DNA from: an uncultured Eubacteriales bacterium | GTDB taxonomy: Bacteria; Bacillota; Clostridia; Christensenellales; Borkfalkiaceae | Reading direction: 5' to 3' | DNA: 12,008 nucleotides | Assembly: GCA_902766475.1 (NCBI GenBank) | Contig: CACXDQ010000232.1 | Coordinates: 1 to 12,008 of the forward strand | In this document: positions 5,586-12,008 of the stretch, one piece after another | How the letters are laid out: each line of letters begins with the position of its first letter | Position numbering within the stretch: position 1 is the stretch's first letter | The notes under the pieces: generated by a model | The model's database searches: none | What the model was told of the DNA's origin: nothing | Seen by the model: the letters and a program-made list of their open reading frames with translations, nothing else | Translations under genes and position numbers: made by a program

Positions 5586-6671
5586 ATGGTCAAGAAAACG
5601 GACGATCAAAACGATAAAAACAAAGTTATTTCTAATAACTATTATAACGACAGAAGCGAGAGATCCAATGATAAGACAGACGAACTTATTGCCGAACTGC
5701 CCTATTTTTGCGCTGAATTTCTTTACGGTACGGCAAACAATACGTCTGCCCTCACCAGAATGAACTACGCATACGATCTCCGTATCTTTTTCGAGTATAT
5801 TTCAAAAGTTAAAAAAATTAAGGTTACGGATATGCAACTCTCTATATTAGACGAATTAAAAGCATACGATATAGAGAGATTTTTAAATTATCTTTCAAAT
5901 TACGTCGTTCGCAATAAAAAAGAAACGTGCGACGAAAGAGGAAAAGCAAGAAAGCTCTCCACTATCCGAGCTATGTACAGATATTTTTTTAACAGAGATA
6001 AAATTCAGTTTAACGTTGCGTCGAAAGTTGAAACTCCAAAGCTGCATGAAAAAGAAATAATACGATTAGAGGGCGACGAAGTACGCCGTCTGCTCGAATT
6101 TGTTGAAAACGACGATTCTTACGACGGCAAGAAAAACGCCTACCACAAGAAGCTTAAAACCCGTGATTTTGCGATTTTATCCCTCTTTTTGGGCACCGGT
6201 ATTCGTATAAGCGAGCTTGTAGGACTAAACGTCGACGATTTCGATTTCGATAAAAATAGCTTTGTCGTTACGAGAAAAGGCGGCAACAGAACTATTCTTT
6301 TTTATAACGACGAAGTTAAAGAAGCGCTTTACGACTGGCTCGACGTCAGATATAGCATTAAAGAAGTCGATCCGAATGACAAGGCAATGTTTATATCCTT
6401 AAAAAATCAACGCATTTCTACCCGAGCCGTACAAGTCCTCGTTAAAAACTACGCCCAACAAGTTACTCCGCTGAAAAATATCACCCCGCATAAGCTTCGC
6501 AGTACATTCGGAACTAACCTTTACCGCCAGACGGGAGATATTTACGCCGTGTCTGACTTTTTGGGACATAAAGACGTAAACACGACGAGAAAGCACTATG
6601 CGGCTGTCAGTAAAGATTCACGCAAGCACTCGGCAAATATCGTTTCTTTAAAAGACGATTACGACACATAA
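5586..6671 (+). CDS. xerS: XerS-like tyrosine recombinase
   Basis: The protein has 361 residues. The full catalytic set of tyrosine recombinases is present: R207 (GTGIRISE), K231 (RKGGN), H302 and R305 (PHKLRS), H328 (LGHKD) and nucleophile Y338 (KHYAAV). Residues ~33-145 are the SAM-like core-binding domain, with the AELPYFCAEFL start and a DMQLSILDEL segment. From memory these resemble streptococcal XerS (about 356 residues) more than the roughly 300-residue XerC and XerD. A polar 30-residue N-terminal extension looks disordered. XerS acts alone, as a single recombinase, to resolve chromosome dimers at a dif site next to its own gene, and a perfect inverted repeat lies 125 bp upstream here. 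GAGG at 5574-5577 supports the ATG. hflX follows after 23 nt and is probably co-transcribed. A mobile-element integrase is the main alternative, but no other mobile genes are visible. Confidence 0.82.
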   Translation: MVKKTDDQNDKNKVISNNYYNDRSERSNDKTDELIAELPYFCAEFLYGTANNTSALTRMNYAYDLRIFFEYISKVKKIKVTDMQLSILDELKAYDIERFLNYLSNYVVRNKKETCDERGKARKLSTIRAMYRYFFNRDKIQFNVASKVETPKLHEKEIIRLEGDEVRRLLEFVENDDSYDGKKNAYHKKLKTRDFAILSLFLGTGIRISELVGLNVDDFDFDKNSFVVTRKGGNRTILFYNDEVKEALYDWLDVRYSIKEVDPNDKAMFISLKNQRISTRAVQVLVKNYAQQVTPLKNITPHKLRSTFGTNLYRQTGDIYAVSDFLGHKDVNTTRKHYAAVSKDSRKHSANIVSLKDDYDT

Positions 6672-6694
6672 AACATTGTAAAATTAAGTAAATT

Positions 6695-7921
6695 ATGGAG
6701 AATTTTACAGATAATTACGAAAGGGCGTATATATTGTTCCCTTCACTCGATAATAATGTTTTCGACGATTACAGGCTCGAAGAAATAGTCGATCTTTGCA
6801 AAAGCGCCGGCGCAGTTGTCGTTGGGTATTGCGTACAAAAAATCAAGGTTATTTCACCTTCTACGTTTATGGGGTTGGGAAAACTCGAAGAGATAAAAGA
6901 TGACGTTATTCAAAACGCCGACCTTATCATTTTCGACGGAGCGCTATCCCCTGCTCAATCAAGAAATATTTCGGATATATTCGACGGAATAAAAGTCATC
7001 GACAGAACGGGGCTAATTCTCGATATATTTGCCATAAACGCAAACACGAGAGAAGGAAAGCTTCAGGTCGAATTGGCTCAGCTGAAATATCTCTATCCCC
7101 GTCTTGTCGGTCAAGGAACAAGATTATCGAGGCTCGGAGGGGGCATAGGAACGAGAGGTCCCGGTGAAACCCAACTTGAAACAGACAGAAGGCATATAAG
7201 ACAAAGAATTGTCAATATTGAACGTGAAATTGCGGAAATTTCCGAAAGGCGAAAGCTTCAAAAAGACAGAAGAACAAAAAACAGCGTAAAAACGATCGCT
7301 TTGACGGGCTATACAAACGCAGGTAAATCTTCACTATTAAATGCTTTGAGCGGAAGTAACGTTTTAGTTCAAGACAAACTTTTCGCAACCTTAGATCCGT
7401 CTGCAAGAAAAATAGTATTGGACGATATTTCGATCATTTTAATAGACACGGTAGGTTTTATAAGAGATATTCCGACGGATCTCATAGATGCTTTTAAATC
7501 TACATTGGAAAGCGCCGTAAACGCAGATATAGTTTTAAACGTATGTGACGCAACGGGCGATTATTTGAATCAGCTTGAAGTTACGGAAAAGACTTTAACC
7601 GAATTGAACTGCACTGCACCTATCATAAAAGTTTTTAATAAAGCAGATAAAATAACAGATTTTACAGATTATCCCAAGTCAGCTGTATTCGTTTCCGCAT
7701 TGACGGGCTTAGGGCTTGACAAGCTTAAAAACAAGTTAAAAGAAACTCTTCAAGACAGTTATTTAAAATGTAAAATATCTTTGCCATTCGATAAAATATC
7801 TCTTTTTTTCAGCCTTACAAAGTACGCTGAAAGCTATGAAATCTCATATACGGGCGATGGCGCCGTTGCCGATTTAACAATAAAGAAAATCAATCTCGGT
7901 AAATTTTCAACACTTATGTAA
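6695..7921 (+). CDS. hflX: Ribosome-associated GTPase HflX
   Basis: The protein has 408 residues, a usual HflX length. The N-terminal HflX domain (~10-165) ends in the glycine-rich signature SRLGGGIGTRGPGETQLE (145-162), and a coiled linker (~165-198) follows. The GTPase domain shows G1 GYTNAGKSS (205-213), the G2 region ATLDPS (231-236), G3 DTVG (251-254), G4 NKAD (315-318) and G5 SAL (334-336). A short C-terminal domain completes it. HflX is a GTPase that binds the large ribosomal subunit and splits stalled or hibernating 70S ribosomes under stress. The gene starts 23 nt after the recombinase stop without a clear Shine-Dalgarno sequence, which suggests read-through transcription and weak or coupled initiation. 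Confidence 0.96.
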   Translation: MENFTDNYERAYILFPSLDNNVFDDYRLEEIVDLCKSAGAVVVGYCVQKIKVISPSTFMGLGKLEEIKDDVIQNADLIIFDGALSPAQSRNISDIFDGIKVIDRTGLILDIFAINANTREGKLQVELAQLKYLYPRLVGQGTRLSRLGGGIGTRGPGETQLETDRRHIRQRIVNIEREIAEISERRKLQKDRRTKNSVKTIALTGYTNAGKSSLLNALSGSNVLVQDKLFATLDPSARKIVLDDISIILIDTVGFIRDIPTDLIDAFKSTLESAVNADIVLNVCDATGDYLNQLEVTEKTLTELNCTAPIIKVFNKADKITDFTDYPKSAVFVSALTGLGLDKLKNKLKETLQDSYLKCKISLPFDKISLFFSLTKYAESYEISYTGDGAVADLTIKKINLGKFSTLM

Positions 7922-7924
7922 TTA

Positions 7925-7955
7925 AAAGAGCTTTGACAAAAAGACAAAGCTCTTT
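7925..7955. terminator. Bidirectional terminator between hflX and the carboxypeptidase gene
   Basis: AAAGAGCTTTG (7925-7935) and CAAAGCTCTTT (7945-7955) form a perfect 11-bp stem with a 9-nt loop. It lies between two convergent genes, 3 bp after the hflX stop and 5 bp from the stop of the minus-strand gene. Short T runs at the stem base serve each direction. Confidence 0.85.
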
Positions 7956-7960
7956 ATTGT

Positions 7961-9124
7961 TTATATTTGCCACTTTTTTGAAATATCTTTTATATAGTCA
8001 AAATAAGTTTTCTTATCAATATCGGATAACGAAACGACGTCTACCGAAGAAAATTCGATATTATCCTTAAAAACTGTAAGTTTTCCAACGACATCCCCCT
8101 CTTTTATGGGCGCAACTATCTTTTTTTCGGGGACAAAATCAACCGTGATTTTATCCTTTTTATTTCTTTCGGAAAAGATATAAATATCATTGAGCGGCCT
8201 TACGGGAACTTTGTCCTCTCTGCCGTTTTCTATACTAACGGTTATATCGAGCGGTTTTGAACTGTCAACGACCATTTTTTCGGTATAGTTTTCAAACCCG
8301 TAGTTAAAAAGTGAGGACGCTTCGGCAAATCTCGTCTTGCCGTCTTTAGCCTTAATTATAACGGCGATCAATCTCATCGCTCCCCTCTTTGCCGTCGCTG
8401 CCAAACAAAAGCCCGATTCCTGAGTATAGCCCGTTTTTCCTCCGTCGCAACCATCGTAAAATCTTATGAGCTTATTGGTGTTTGTAAGCCCTGTTGTCCT
8501 TCCGCCTTCATGTTCGATTTCGTCCATCCAGATATTTGAATAATTAAAGTATTCTTTATGACTTAACAGATGTGTAAGCATTGTCGCAACGTCTTTTGCG
8601 CAAGAATACTGCGTGGGCTTGGGAAGTCCGGTACAGTTAGAAAAGAGCGTATCGGTAAGTCCCCATTCGGTGCATTTTTCGTTCATTATATCGACGCACG
8701 CCTGTTCGGAGCCGAATAACCTCTCAGCCATCGCTACGGAAGCGTCATTTGCCGACGCCACTATAATACTTTTTATCAAATCGCCTGCCTTATAGCTTTT
8801 CCCGCTTTCGAGAAACACTTGCGATCCGCCCATTCCGCTTGCATTTTTACTTATCGTTATTTCATCTTCAAGAGTAAATTCGCCCTCGTCAAGCTTTTCA
8901 AAACACAAGTTTAAAAGCATGATCTTCGTCATGCTCGCTATGGTCAATCTCTTATTTTCACCCTTTGCAAAAATAACCGTCTTGCTGTTATAATCCATTA
9001 AATATGCCGACGACGACGATACATCAACAGACGGTGCCGCATTTACGCCTAAACTTTCAATATTTGTCATTGCACATAAAGAAAGTGCGATAACAAGCAT
9101 AATTACAGAAAATAATTTTTTCAT
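7961..9124 (-). CDS. D-alanyl-D-alanine carboxypeptidase, peptidase S11 family (DacF-like)
   Basis: The protein has 387 residues. An N-terminal signal peptide (about 1-30, ending VNAA) sends it across the membrane. The three penicillin-binding motifs are intact: SMTK with S64 nucleophile and K67, SAN (124-126), and KTG (230-232). Residues ~290-370 form the beta-rich C-terminal domain of the PBP5 group, and the end may form an amphipathic anchor. Family enzymes remove the terminal D-alanine from peptidoglycan stem peptides, which limits cross-linking. AAGGAG (plus 9131-9136) lies 6 nt before the ATG. The gene follows spoIIM by 44 bp with no strong terminator between, so I infer co-transcription with spoIVB and spoIIM and a role in the spore cortex or germ wall, like DacF of Bacillus. 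The precise paralogue (dacA, dacB or dacF) cannot be settled from sequence alone. Confidence 0.93.
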   Translation of the reverse strand: MKKLFSVIMLVIALSLCAMTNIESLGVNAAPSVDVSSSSAYLMDYNSKTVIFAKGENKRLTIASMTKIMLLNLCFEKLDEGEFTLEDEITISKNASGMGGSQVFLESGKSYKAGDLIKSIIVASANDASVAMAERLFGSEQACVDIMNEKCTEWGLTDTLFSNCTGLPKPTQYSCAKDVATMLTHLLSHKEYFNYSNIWMDEIEHEGGRTTGLTNTNKLIRFYDGCDGGKTGYTQESGFCLAATAKRGAMRLIAVIIKAKDGKTRFAEASSLFNYGFENYTEKMVVDSSKPLDITVSIENGREDKVPVRPLNDIYIFSERNKKDKITVDFVPEKKIVAPIKEGDVVGKLTVFKDNIEFSSVDVVSLSDIDKKTYFDYIKDISKKWQI

Positions 9125-9168
9125 TTTTTACTCCTTGATATTATTTTCCGTAATAATTATTTTTTTAT

Positions 9169-9816
9169 TCAGAAATATATATTCATAGGTCTGACAATTA
9201 CAACAACTACTAAAAGTCCATATATAATTGCGGTAAAACATACGGCTAAGCCGAGCAAAGAATTAAAAAGCATTACTTTTATATTCGGTTTATTGTCGCA
9301 GAGATTTGTAACGTGGTCGAAATTTAACACGCTTGAAAGCAAAAGCCCTGCGGTTATTATAAGATTTTGAGGAAGAGTTACAAAAAAATATAAAACAAAG
9401 CCGTTTATTCCAAAACATGTTATAAAATATCGAGCGATACCGCCGATGATAACTCCTCTGTAAATAATTATTATAAACTGTAAAGGATATGTAAAAAAAG
9501 TAAAGCTTAAACCGAAAAAAACAACGGTATATCCAATACAAGTTAAAAGCATTATAAAAGAAGTTGAAACCGGACTGCTGTACGGATCGAATATCTTAAA
9601 AAAATAGTTATAAACGTTTTCAAAAAAAAGATGACTTATATTATCTTTTCCCAAAAAAAATATTCCGAGTATAATGCCGACGACGTATAAGCTTCCGCCG
9701 ATGATTAAAAAAGTTAAATTATTTTTAATTTTTTTAATATAACAATCAATAGAAAAAATAAAATTATCCCCACAAGACATTATATGTCTATGAGGATAAC
9801 GGTCGAAAAATGTCAA
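9169..9816 (-). CDS. spoIIM: Stage II sporulation protein M
   Basis: The protein has 215 residues, matching Bacillus SpoIIM (about 214). It has about five hydrophobic segments and the conserved region YRGVIIGG...GINGF...LPQNLI (about 119-153), which fits SpoIIM. SpoIIM works with SpoIID and SpoIIP in septal peptidoglycan remodelling during engulfment, in the mother-cell membrane. The predicted start is a TTG sharing the bases TTGA with the spoIVB stop codon, which implies translational coupling. An alternative ATG lies 12 codons downstream (residue 13), and neither start has a clear Shine-Dalgarno sequence. Oddly, this places it in the unit of spoIVB, a forespore gene, whereas Bacillus spoIIM is a mother-cell sigma-E gene. 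Confidence 0.82.
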   Translation of the reverse strand: MTFFDRYPHRHIMSCGDNFIFSIDCYIKKIKNNLTFLIIGGSLYVVGIILGIFFLGKDNISHLFFENVYNYFFKIFDPYSSPVSTSFIMLLTCIGYTVVFFGLSFTFFTYPLQFIIIIYRGVIIGGIARYFITCFGINGFVLYFFVTLPQNLIITAGLLLSSVLNFDHVTNLCDNKPNIKVMLFNSLLGLAVCFTAIIYGLLVVVVIVRPMNIYF

Positions 9817-10811
9817 TTTTTAAGCATTTTATCTATCGATATGCCGAAGCCTCTCGTCGGATCGTTTATAAAAACATGTGTTACGGCACCGACGATTTTA
9901 TCGTTTTGTATAATAGGACTACCGCTCATACCTTGTAATATTCCGTTAGTATAATCGAGCAATTCTTTATCAATTATCTTTATAACTAAATTTTTATTAT
10001 CCTTGTTATTCTTGTCGGTTTTAACTATTTCTATCTTATATTCTTTTGGTGTGATTGCGTCTATACATGTATAGATAGTTGCCTCACCCATCACCGCCTC
10101 GCCAAGCTCGACTTTTCTGAAATTTTTATAATCGAAGCTTTCAATAGCTGTTCCGTATAGACCGGTTGGAGTATTTTTTGTAATATCTCCGATTTTTTTA
10201 TCGTCAATAAAAATACCTTTAAGTTCACCGGCTTTCCCCTTTTCGCCTTTGCTTACGCCAATTATAGAACAATAATAAGCTTCACCGCCCAAAATTTCAA
10301 GATCTTTTCCGTTGTCGCCAACAACGGGGTGCCCAAGAGCGCAGAAATTTCCGTTTTCGGTAAAATAAGTGATAGTGCCTATACCGTTCAGATCGTCACG
10401 GACGAAAACTCCGAGTTTATATATTCCGAATTTATCCTTTTTCGGCGTGATATACTTGGTTATCTTTTTATTGTCCCGTAAAATAATCACTTCGACGGGA
10501 TTTCCGTTGCAATCTTTAAGAGCTTCGGATATATTTTCCGCACCGCTTATAGATATTCCGTCAACCGACAATATAATATCACCAACCTTAATATCAGACA
10601 TCTTAGACGGCGATGATATTTCCTCATCAGTTATTACGTCGCTTAGCGCAATAACGGTAGCTCCGCTCGATTTAACGACAAAACCTGCCGGAATGCCGCC
10701 CAAATACAGTTCGTTATCATTCGCATGCGCAACGTTTGCATTTCCGTAAAAAACTATAATAGAAAATAATAGACAAAAACAGCTCAGAAAAAGTTTTTTA
10801 AATAGCTTCAT
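9813..10811 (-). CDS. spoIVB: SpoIVB signalling serine protease (peptidase S55)
   Basis: The protein has 332 residues, shorter than the 426 of Bacillus but carrying all key parts. An N-terminal membrane or signal segment (about 5-30) is followed by the family hallmark LGGIPAGF (37-44). A PDZ domain spans about 40-125 (VGDIILSVDG at 76-85). The S55 protease domain has the catalytic histidine in ALGHPV (H161) and the serine motif GMSGSP (294-299). In Bacillus, SpoIVB is secreted from the forespore into the intermembrane space. There it cleaves SpoIVFA to release processing of pro-sigma-K. GGAGG lies 5 nt before the ATG (plus 10817-10821), a strong start. A sigma-G-like promoter lies just upstream. 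spo0A, the usual next gene, is replaced by spoIIM. Confidence 0.95.
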   Translation of the reverse strand: MKLFKKLFLSCFCLLFSIIVFYGNANVAHANDNELYLGGIPAGFVVKSSGATVIALSDVITDEEISSPSKMSDIKVGDIILSVDGISISGAENISEALKDCNGNPVEVIILRDNKKITKYITPKKDKFGIYKLGVFVRDDLNGIGTITYFTENGNFCALGHPVVGDNGKDLEILGGEAYYCSIIGVSKGEKGKAGELKGIFIDDKKIGDITKNTPTGLYGTAIESFDYKNFRKVELGEAVMGEATIYTCIDAITPKEYKIEIVKTDKNNKDNKNLVIKIIDKELLDYTNGILQGMSGSPIIQNDKIVGAVTHVFINDPTRGFGISIDKMLKN

Positions 10812-10838
10812 TTATGCCTCCGCTGAATAATTCCGTCA

Positions 10839-10867
10839 TAGTATGCGAAGAAAAATAAAAGCTATTC
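10839..10867 (-). promoter_or_regulatory. Sigma-G (forespore) type promoter of spoIVB
   Basis: On the minus strand, GAATA (plus 10863-10867) and CATACTA (plus 10839-10845) are separated by 17 bp. This matches the Bacillus sigma-G consensus GHATR, 17-18 bp, CATNNTA, at every defined position. Transcription would start near 10832, about 20 nt before the spoIVB ATG. Bacillus spoIVB is also transcribed in the forespore, which supports the call. Confidence 0.75.
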
Positions 10868-10881
10868 TATAACAGACAAAC

Positions 10882-10910
10882 AAAAAGCTCCGAAAACGGA
10901 GCTGATTTTT
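10882..10910. terminator. Intrinsic terminator of recN
   Basis: AGCTCCG (10886-10892) and CGGAGCT (10897-10903) form a perfect 7-bp stem with a 4-nt loop. On the minus strand it is followed by a run of five Ts (plus A10882-10886, overlapping the stem base). It lies 8 bp after the recN stop and upstream of the sigma-G promoter, so recN and spoIVB are separate transcription units. T5 at 10906-10910 lets it work on the plus strand too. Confidence 0.85.
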
Positions 10911-10911
10911 G

Positions 10912-12008
10912 TTATAAATGTTTTTTAAATAAATTGGCTTTTTCGATCATCTCTTCGGCGTGCTTTTGTGCCGCATCGCTTCCGACGTCGCCGCCGATAA
11001 GCCTTATAACTTCAGAGATCTTCTGCGTTTCGTTAAGCTTCAAAACGTTGGTAAACGTCTTGCCGTTTTCTTCGTTTTTACTTATAAGGAGCGAATTGTC
11101 GCTCATAGCGCAAACTTGAGGAAGATGCGAAATCGCAATTACCTGAACAGACAATGAAATGTCGGCGAATTTTTCCGCAACTATTCTAGCGATATTGCCG
11201 CTAATGCCCGTATCGATCTCGTCGAAAATATAAGTTTTAATATCTTGATAATCGGCAATGATGACCTTCAAAGCAAGCATAAATCTGCTCATTTCTCCGC
11301 CGCTGATTATCTTCGACATTGGTTTTAACGGCTCGCCTAAGTTGGCGGAAAACATAAACTCTATCTCATCGGCTCCGTTTTCGGAATAAGGGGAATCGGA
11401 CACTTCCTTTAAATCTTCAAAATCAATTGAAAATTTTGCTCCTTTCATACCGAGTTCGGCAAGCTGTTTCTCGACGTTTTCGCATAACTTAACTGCGTTT
11501 TTTCGCCTTAAATCGGAAAGCTCGAAATAAAGCTTATTGAGTTGGTCGATATATTTTTTCTTTTCGGCAATAAGCTTAGAATATTCTTCGTCGAAATTTA
11601 TAAGCCTTGAATACTCTTCCCTGGCGTTTTGCAAAAAACTTAAAACAGACTCAATATCAATACCGTATTTTTTCTTTATAGACTTGATTTTATCAAGTCT
11701 GTTTTCAACTCTGTCCGCATCGGCTTCGTCGAAGCTACATTCCGAGCTGTAATCTTCAAGCGTTGCGGAAATATCATTCAATTCGACGGAAACCGATTTT
11801 AAGCGTTCGCTTATGGCAAAATATTTATCGTCTAAAGAGCTTATCTGATTTATATCGTGCAGGCTTTTATTTACGAGGTCAATCGCACAATCGTCGCTAG
11901 AGAGCGCACTTATCGCCCCCGAAAAAGACGACGATAACTTTTCGGCGCTTTGTATAAGCTTTCTCTTTGAAATGAGTTCTTCTTCCTCATCGGAAGAAAG
12001 CTCCGCAG
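10912..12008 (-). CDS. recN: DNA repair protein RecN, C-terminal two-thirds (cut by window edge)
   Basis: The frame stays open from the stop at 10912-10914 to the right edge of the window, giving about 365 residues. The TTG at 11779-11781 is an internal leucine codon, not the start. The visible part begins with the SSDEEEELISKRKLIQSAEKL segment split around the coiled coil of this SMC-like protein, starting near 12006. It runs through the antiparallel coiled coil and ends with the ATPase C-terminal lobe: the signature ISGGEMSRF, then Walker B with YIFDEIDTGISG, followed by the histidine switch segment AISHLPQVC. RecN gathers at double-strand breaks and holds DNA ends or sisters together during recombination. 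The N-terminal lobe with Walker A lies outside the window. Adjacency to spoIVB is the classic Bacillota order. Confidence 0.95.
   Translation of the reverse strand, partial: AELSSDEEEELISKRKLIQSAEKLSSSFSGAISALSSDDCAIDLVNKSLHDINQISSLDDKYFAISERLKSVSVELNDISATLEDYSSECSFDEADADRVENRLDKIKSIKKKYGIDIESVLSFLQNAREEYSRLINFDEEYSKLIAEKKKYIDQLNKLYFELSDLRRKNAVKLCENVEKQLAELGMKGAKFSIDFEDLKEVSDSPYSENGADEIEFMFSANLGEPLKPMSKIISGGEMSRFMLALKVIIADYQDIKTYIFDEIDTGISGNIARIVAEKFADISLSVQVIAISHLPQVCAMSDNSLLISKNEENGKTFTNVLKLNETQKISEVIRLIGGDVGSDAAQKHAEEMIEKANLFKKHL

Noticed and set aside
5572..5763. 63-residue frame overlapping the recombinase start
   Set aside because: It is out of frame with the recombinase, whose catalytic domain and GAGG site define the real gene, and its translation shows no features.
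5586..6671. Recombinase as the integrase of a prophage or conjugative element
   Set aside because: No phage, relaxase, excisionase or attachment-site signs are visible. It is followed closely by hflX, and its segments resemble XerS.
9130..9165. AT-rich hairpin between spoIIM and the carboxypeptidase gene as a terminator
   Set aside because: The stem is about six A/T pairs and no U-tract follows in the right place, so it is too weak to separate the genes.
9290..9541. Minus-strand frame inside spoIIM
   Set aside because: It is a shifted-frame shadow rich in Y, R and F. The spoIIM frame has the family motif and membrane helices.
9778..9800. Sigma-E-like -10 (CATATAAT) near the spoIIM start
   Set aside because: The -10 word matches, but no -35 lies 13-15 bp upstream. 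It also overlaps the alternative ATG, so a transcript starting there would lack the start codon.
10912..11781. TTG at 11779-11781 as the start of a 289-residue RecN-like protein
   Set aside because: Translation upstream stays open to 12006 and reads as RecN coiled-coil sequence. The gene simply runs off the window.

Overview
The window is AT-rich and has a compact gene layout. It carries endospore genes (spoIVB, spoIIM) together with recN and hflX, and its promoters and ribosome binding sites look Gram-positive. This points to a spore-forming member of the Bacillota, most likely class Clostridia. I cannot place it at genus level from sequence alone. No rRNA, tRNA, CRISPR array or insertion sequence is visible.

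Left block (1-3555). The C-terminal end of an EamA/DMT transporter enters from the left edge. It is followed by a short, unusually GC-rich intergenic stretch, an AraC-type regulator, a Gfo/Idh/MocA oxidoreductase, and a second, complete EamA transporter. The two transporters are near-identical over the part that can be compared (72 of 76 residues), so a tandem duplication or gene conversion brackets the regulator and the dehydrogenase. The most economical reading is an AraC-controlled cassette for a sugar-like or polyol-like compound. The block closes with a 25-bp-arm perfect palindrome that serves as a two-way terminator.

Middle block (3560-7955). A 560-residue protein with an N-terminal PadR winged helix, a roughly 320-residue acidic linker and four C-terminal membrane segments is encoded on the minus strand, behind a perfect consensus vegetative promoter. 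Divergent from it are a XerS-like tyrosine recombinase and the GTPase HflX. The 343-bp divergent spacer holds a perfect inverted repeat (16-bp arms, 6-bp asymmetric centre). It looks like a tyrosine-recombinase core site, and I propose it as a candidate dif-like or self-target site for the adjacent recombinase. In streptococci and lactococci, xerS and its dif site are also neighbours.

Right block (7961-12008, all minus strand). recN enters from the right edge and ends in its own terminator. Immediately downstream lies a sequence matching the forespore sigma-G consensus (GAATA, 17 bp, CATACTA), placed to drive spoIVB. spoIIM overlaps the spoIVB stop codon (TTGA) and a DacF-like D-Ala-D-Ala carboxypeptidase follows 44 bp later, so the three probably form one sporulation operon. 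spo0A, the usual neighbour downstream of spoIVB, is absent from that position. Genes left of the inverted repeat are mostly plus and genes at the right are minus, as expected if replication terminates here. This fits the dif idea but does not prove it.
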